Origin: Allobosea caraganae
GTDB taxonomy: Bacteria > Pseudomonadota > Alphaproteobacteria > Rhizobiales > Beijerinckiaceae
NCBI RefSeq assembly: GCF_003351345.1
Contig: NZ_QQTO01000018.1
Coordinates: forward strand, 38,238-102,237
Direction: 5' to 3'
DNA length: 64,000 bases
Positions 61,513 to 64,000 of the stretch are shown one piece after another. The notes under the pieces were generated by a model. The model was given only the letters and a program-made list of their open reading frames with translations. It was not told the origin of the DNA and did not search any database. Numbering within the stretch: position 1 is the first letter of the stretch; each line of letters starts with the position of its first letter. Both the position numbers and the translations under genes were made by a program.

Positions 61513-63549
61513 TCAGCGCAATTGCGCGACGGCCCCGCCGGCCCGGATGATCAGGCCCTGGATCTCGTCGCGCTGGCGCTTGAACTCGGCCAGCGCCTTG
61601 CCCTCGAGCTCGCGCCCGCGCGGCACGCGGATCTTCATCGGGTTGACGAAGCTGCCATTGACCAGGACCTCGTAGTGGAGGTGCGGGCCGGTCGAGAGGC
61701 CGGTCGAGCCGAGATAGCCGATGACCTGGCCCTGCCGGACCTTGGCGCCGGGCACGATGCCGTTGGCGAAGTTCGACTGGTGCGAATAGGTGGTGACGTA
61801 GCCGTTGGCGTGCTGGATCTCGGTGTGCTTGCCATAGCCCGAGGACCAGCCGGCCTTGAGCACGGTGCCGTTGCCGGCGGCCAGGATCGGCGTGCCAATC
61901 TTGTTGGCCCAGTCGACGCCGGTATGCATCTTCGAATAGCGCATGATCGGGTGGTAGCGCATGCCGAAGCCCGAGCGCATCTCGCCATCGGCGATCGGCT
62001 TGCGCAGCAGGAACTTCTTCAGCGAGCGGCCATCCTCGTCGAAATAGTCGATCAGCCCGTCCTCCGGCGACTGGTAGCGGAAGACGCGGCGCGTCTCGCC
62101 GTTGACCGTCAGCGCGGCGGAGAGGATCTCGGCGCGCTCGCCCTCTTCCTCCTCGGTGAAGATCACTTCGAGATTGTCGCTGGCGCGCACGCGCTGCTGG
62201 AAGTCGAGGTCGTAGGAGAAGATGCGGACGAGCTCGTCGATCATCGGGCGCGGCAGGTCGTGGCGCAGGCCCGTCTCGTAGAGGCTCTCATAGAGCCTGG
62301 CGCCGCCGCTGGCCTCGTCGTCCTCGTCCTCGCCGCCCTCGTCGGCGGTCGTGGCCTTGCGCTGCGGGCCGACGATGTCCTGCTTGGGCAGGGCGACCGA
62401 CTGGAACACGCCCTTGTCGTTGATCGCGACGGTGGCGTCGGGCTGGCCGTTGGTGAGCAGCGAGACGCGCACGATCTGGCGGGGATCGCCGGGGCTGGGG
62501 CCGGGCGCGAACAGGGCCTGCAGCACCTGGCCTTCCGGCAGCGCGGCGACGCGGATCCGGCCGCTGAAGGCCTGGATCATGCTGCGGATCTGGTCGGGCG
62601 TCGCGCCGGCCGTGCGCAGCACCTGCTCGAAATTCTCGCCGCGCTTGGTGATCAGCAGCTTGTCCTCGACCAGCGGCTCGCGCGAGGCCGCCATCGGCGT
62701 CTTCGGCGCGTTGGTGACGTTCTCCGGCACGACGCGGACCTCGATGCCGGAGAAGCGCGTATCGGTCGCCGGCCCATAGGCGAGCAGGTCGGTGCCGGCA
62801 CCGCTGGCGCTGGCGCTGCCGAGCGTGCGGCTCAACATCAGCTGCGGCGGGATCGGCAGGGGGCGCTGCCGGCCGGCAGCGGCGAGGTTGTTCCGCTCCT
62901 CCTCGATCTGCGAGATCACGTCGGCATCGTCGAGCTGCGACTTGGCTGCGGCGATGACCATGTCGGAGAGGTCGCGCTTGACGATGGTGACGTCGGCATC
63001 GGGTACGTCGACGGTCGGCTCGGCATAGCGCTCGGCCGGCTCGGCGCCCTCGGAGAACAGGCGCAAAGGATTGAAGGGCGGGATGTTGGTCGCGTAGACG
63101 CCGGTGGTCAGCGAGAGGTTGGTGGCGAGCCGCACGAAGGGCCTGACCTTGATGACCTCGCGATCGCCGACGCGCTGGGACATCGGCGCGCGGGCGCTGT
63201 GCCTGGCCGAGATCACCGGCTGATCGGCGACGAGCTTGTCGCCCTTGCGGGCGCCGCCGCCATCGCCTGCGGCCGAGGAGGCGCGGGCCGTGACCATCTC
63301 CGGCTGTTCCGGGAAGCTGGTGTCGCCGCGCATCGCGACCAGGATGGCGCCGCCGAGCAGGGCCGCGCCGCAGGAGCCGACGAGCGCGCAGGCGACGAGC
63401 CAGCGCAGCGAGACGCCGCGCCGGTCCGCGGCCTGATGCGGCGAACCGTCAGGCTGGATCGGCGGCTCGATGCCGAGGTCGATCAGGAGCGCGGCGGCTT
63501 CCGGCGACAACGGCTCGGCTGGCGTGCTGAGCTCGGGATGGGCGTTCAT
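61513..63549 (-). CDS. M23-family peptidoglycan metallopeptidase
   Basis: The 678-residue bitopic protein has an N-terminal cytosolic region, one helix (about 50-72, WLVACALVGSCGAALLGGA), a long periplasmic region, and a C-terminal LytM/M23 domain: HTGVDWANKIGTPILAAG, YGKHTEIQHANGYVTTYSHQSN and the zinc-site GPHLHYEV. It would cut peptidoglycan cross-bridges or act with other amidases. The metal ligands are all visible, so it looks active. The ATG at 63549 is the first Met. Confidence 0.93.
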   Translation of the reverse strand: MNAHPELSTPAEPLSPEAAALLIDLGIEPPIQPDGSPHQAADRRGVSLRWLVACALVGSCGAALLGGAILVAMRGDTSFPEQPEMVTARASSAAGDGGGARKGDKLVADQPVISARHSARAPMSQRVGDREVIKVRPFVRLATNLSLTTGVYATNIPPFNPLRLFSEGAEPAERYAEPTVDVPDADVTIVKRDLSDMVIAAAKSQLDDADVISQIEEERNNLAAAGRQRPLPIPPQLMLSRTLGSASASGAGTDLLAYGPATDTRFSGIEVRVVPENVTNAPKTPMAASREPLVEDKLLITKRGENFEQVLRTAGATPDQIRSMIQAFSGRIRVAALPEGQVLQALFAPGPSPGDPRQIVRVSLLTNGQPDATVAINDKGVFQSVALPKQDIVGPQRKATTADEGGEDEDDEASGGARLYESLYETGLRHDLPRPMIDELVRIFSYDLDFQQRVRASDNLEVIFTEEEEGERAEILSAALTVNGETRRVFRYQSPEDGLIDYFDEDGRSLKKFLLRKPIADGEMRSGFGMRYHPIMRYSKMHTGVDWANKIGTPILAAGNGTVLKAGWSSGYGKHTEIQHANGYVTTYSHQSNFANGIVPGAKVRQGQVIGYLGSTGLSTGPHLHYEVLVNGSFVNPMKIRVPRGRELEGKALAEFKRQRDEIQGLIIRAGGAVAQLR

Positions 63550-64000
63550 CGTCTGCCGTCTTGAGAACCTTGAAGCCTTCCCGGCCCAGCCGACCCGGCC
63601 ATGGCCGGGAACGCTGCGCCGTCGCTATCTCTGCGTCGTGCGTGACCATGCCCGCGACGCCGCCCGGAATCAATCGGGACCGCGCCGGGGCGCTGCTCCG
63701 CCTGAGCCTGTGGCCTTCGAATGCGGCTGTTTCCGGGCGCCCCCCGCGCACGCGCGTGAACACAAGGTCGGATTTCGGCCTCAGGAGGGTAGCCAGCGAA
63801 AAAATCTCGGCTCTGTCGGAAAAACTTCAAGAAGCGTGTTGACACCCGAAAGGGGGTTCCCCTATATACGGCCCATCGAGACGGCGCCGCCGGTGTGCGG
63901 GGCCGCTCTACTGCGCTTCATTAGAACGCTGGGCCTTGTAGCCGAGAGATCGGCTTAGAGCACTGTCTGTTTTGTAGAAGCCTCGCTGTTTGACAACTGA
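63550..64000 (+). promoter_or_regulatory. Probable rRNA operon promoter and leader region
   Basis: No gene is seen in these 451 bp. TTGACA (63839-63844), an 18-bp spacer and TATATA (63863-63868) form a near-consensus promoter reading rightwards. The sequence after it runs to the window edge and ends CTCGCTGTTTGACAACTGA, resembling 16S rRNA leaders of Hyphomicrobiales. That a 16S gene begins just outside the window is an inference. Confidence 0.6.

Noticed and set aside
61420..63564. A 714-codon plus-strand frame opposite the M23 peptidase gene
   Set aside because: It is an antisense shadow with no domain; the M23 frame has full catalytic motifs and a membrane segment.

Overview
This 64 kb window is GC-rich chromosomal DNA from an alphaproteobacterium of the order Hyphomicrobiales (Rhizobiales). 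The gene content would fit Bosea or a close relative of the Bradyrhizobium/Methylobacterium groups; the genus is an inference. The main evidence is a gene cluster for very-long-chain-fatty-acid (VLCFA) lipid A synthesis (acpXL to lpxXL), a large NAD-dependent glutamate dehydrogenase of about 1,617 residues, an F1-ATPase zeta-inhibitor-like DUF1476 protein, divergent acnA and ccmABCDG, and several families of dispersed palindromic repeats. I see no phage, insertion sequence, integrase, CRISPR array or tRNA. The window is core chromosome with small inserted modules.

Layout. 0-6.5 kb: the 3' end of ftsK, a LolA-like carrier, exonuclease III, a cNMP-binding protein with an OmpR-type response regulator, an L,D-transpeptidase-like protein, a VOC protein and a Trm112 protein. 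6.5-15.5 kb: the giant glutamate dehydrogenase, an AhpD-like protein, DUF2794, two DUF1801 proteins, an acetyltransferase and a BI-1 membrane protein. 15.7-19.8 kb: a YbbA/YbbP-type ABC system divergent from a TesA-like esterase. 20-26.6 kb: an aldo/keto reductase, thpR, a pterin dehydratase, an acyltransferase pair, a pseudouridine synthase, ftsY and yciB. 26.6-27.8 kb: an Xre-RES toxin-antitoxin module. 28-37.5 kb: dehydrogenases, a LysR regulator, rlmN, and secreted acid phosphatase and gamma-glutamyltransferase. This block is bracketed by two inverted copies of a repeat of about 160 bp. 37.9-40.8 kb: a LemA-TPM-TPM cluster and DUF1223.

40.8-47.6 kb is the VLCFA operon, read leftwards: acpXL, fabZ, a degenerate ketosynthase, an intact ketosynthase, a fabG-like reductase, then a ParD/ParE-type toxin-antitoxin pair, a dehydrogenase and the lipid A acyltransferase. 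Next come acnA, the ccmA-B-C-D-G cytochrome c maturation operon, a HigBA-like toxin-antitoxin pair, and purQ, purS, a lipoprotein gene and purC, with no purL here. The right end carries DUF1476, an HpaI-type aldolase, an AlkA-type glycosylase, GluQRS, an AEC transporter, an M23 peptidase and a strong promoter that probably drives an rRNA operon starting just outside the window.

The observations most worth a second look are the paired intact and active-site-less ketosynthases, toxin-antitoxin pairs lodged within or beside essential biosynthetic operons in the same orientation, the Tat-signal SDR, a possible minus-strand structured RNA near 12.2 kb, and the dense, multi-family palindromic repeats.
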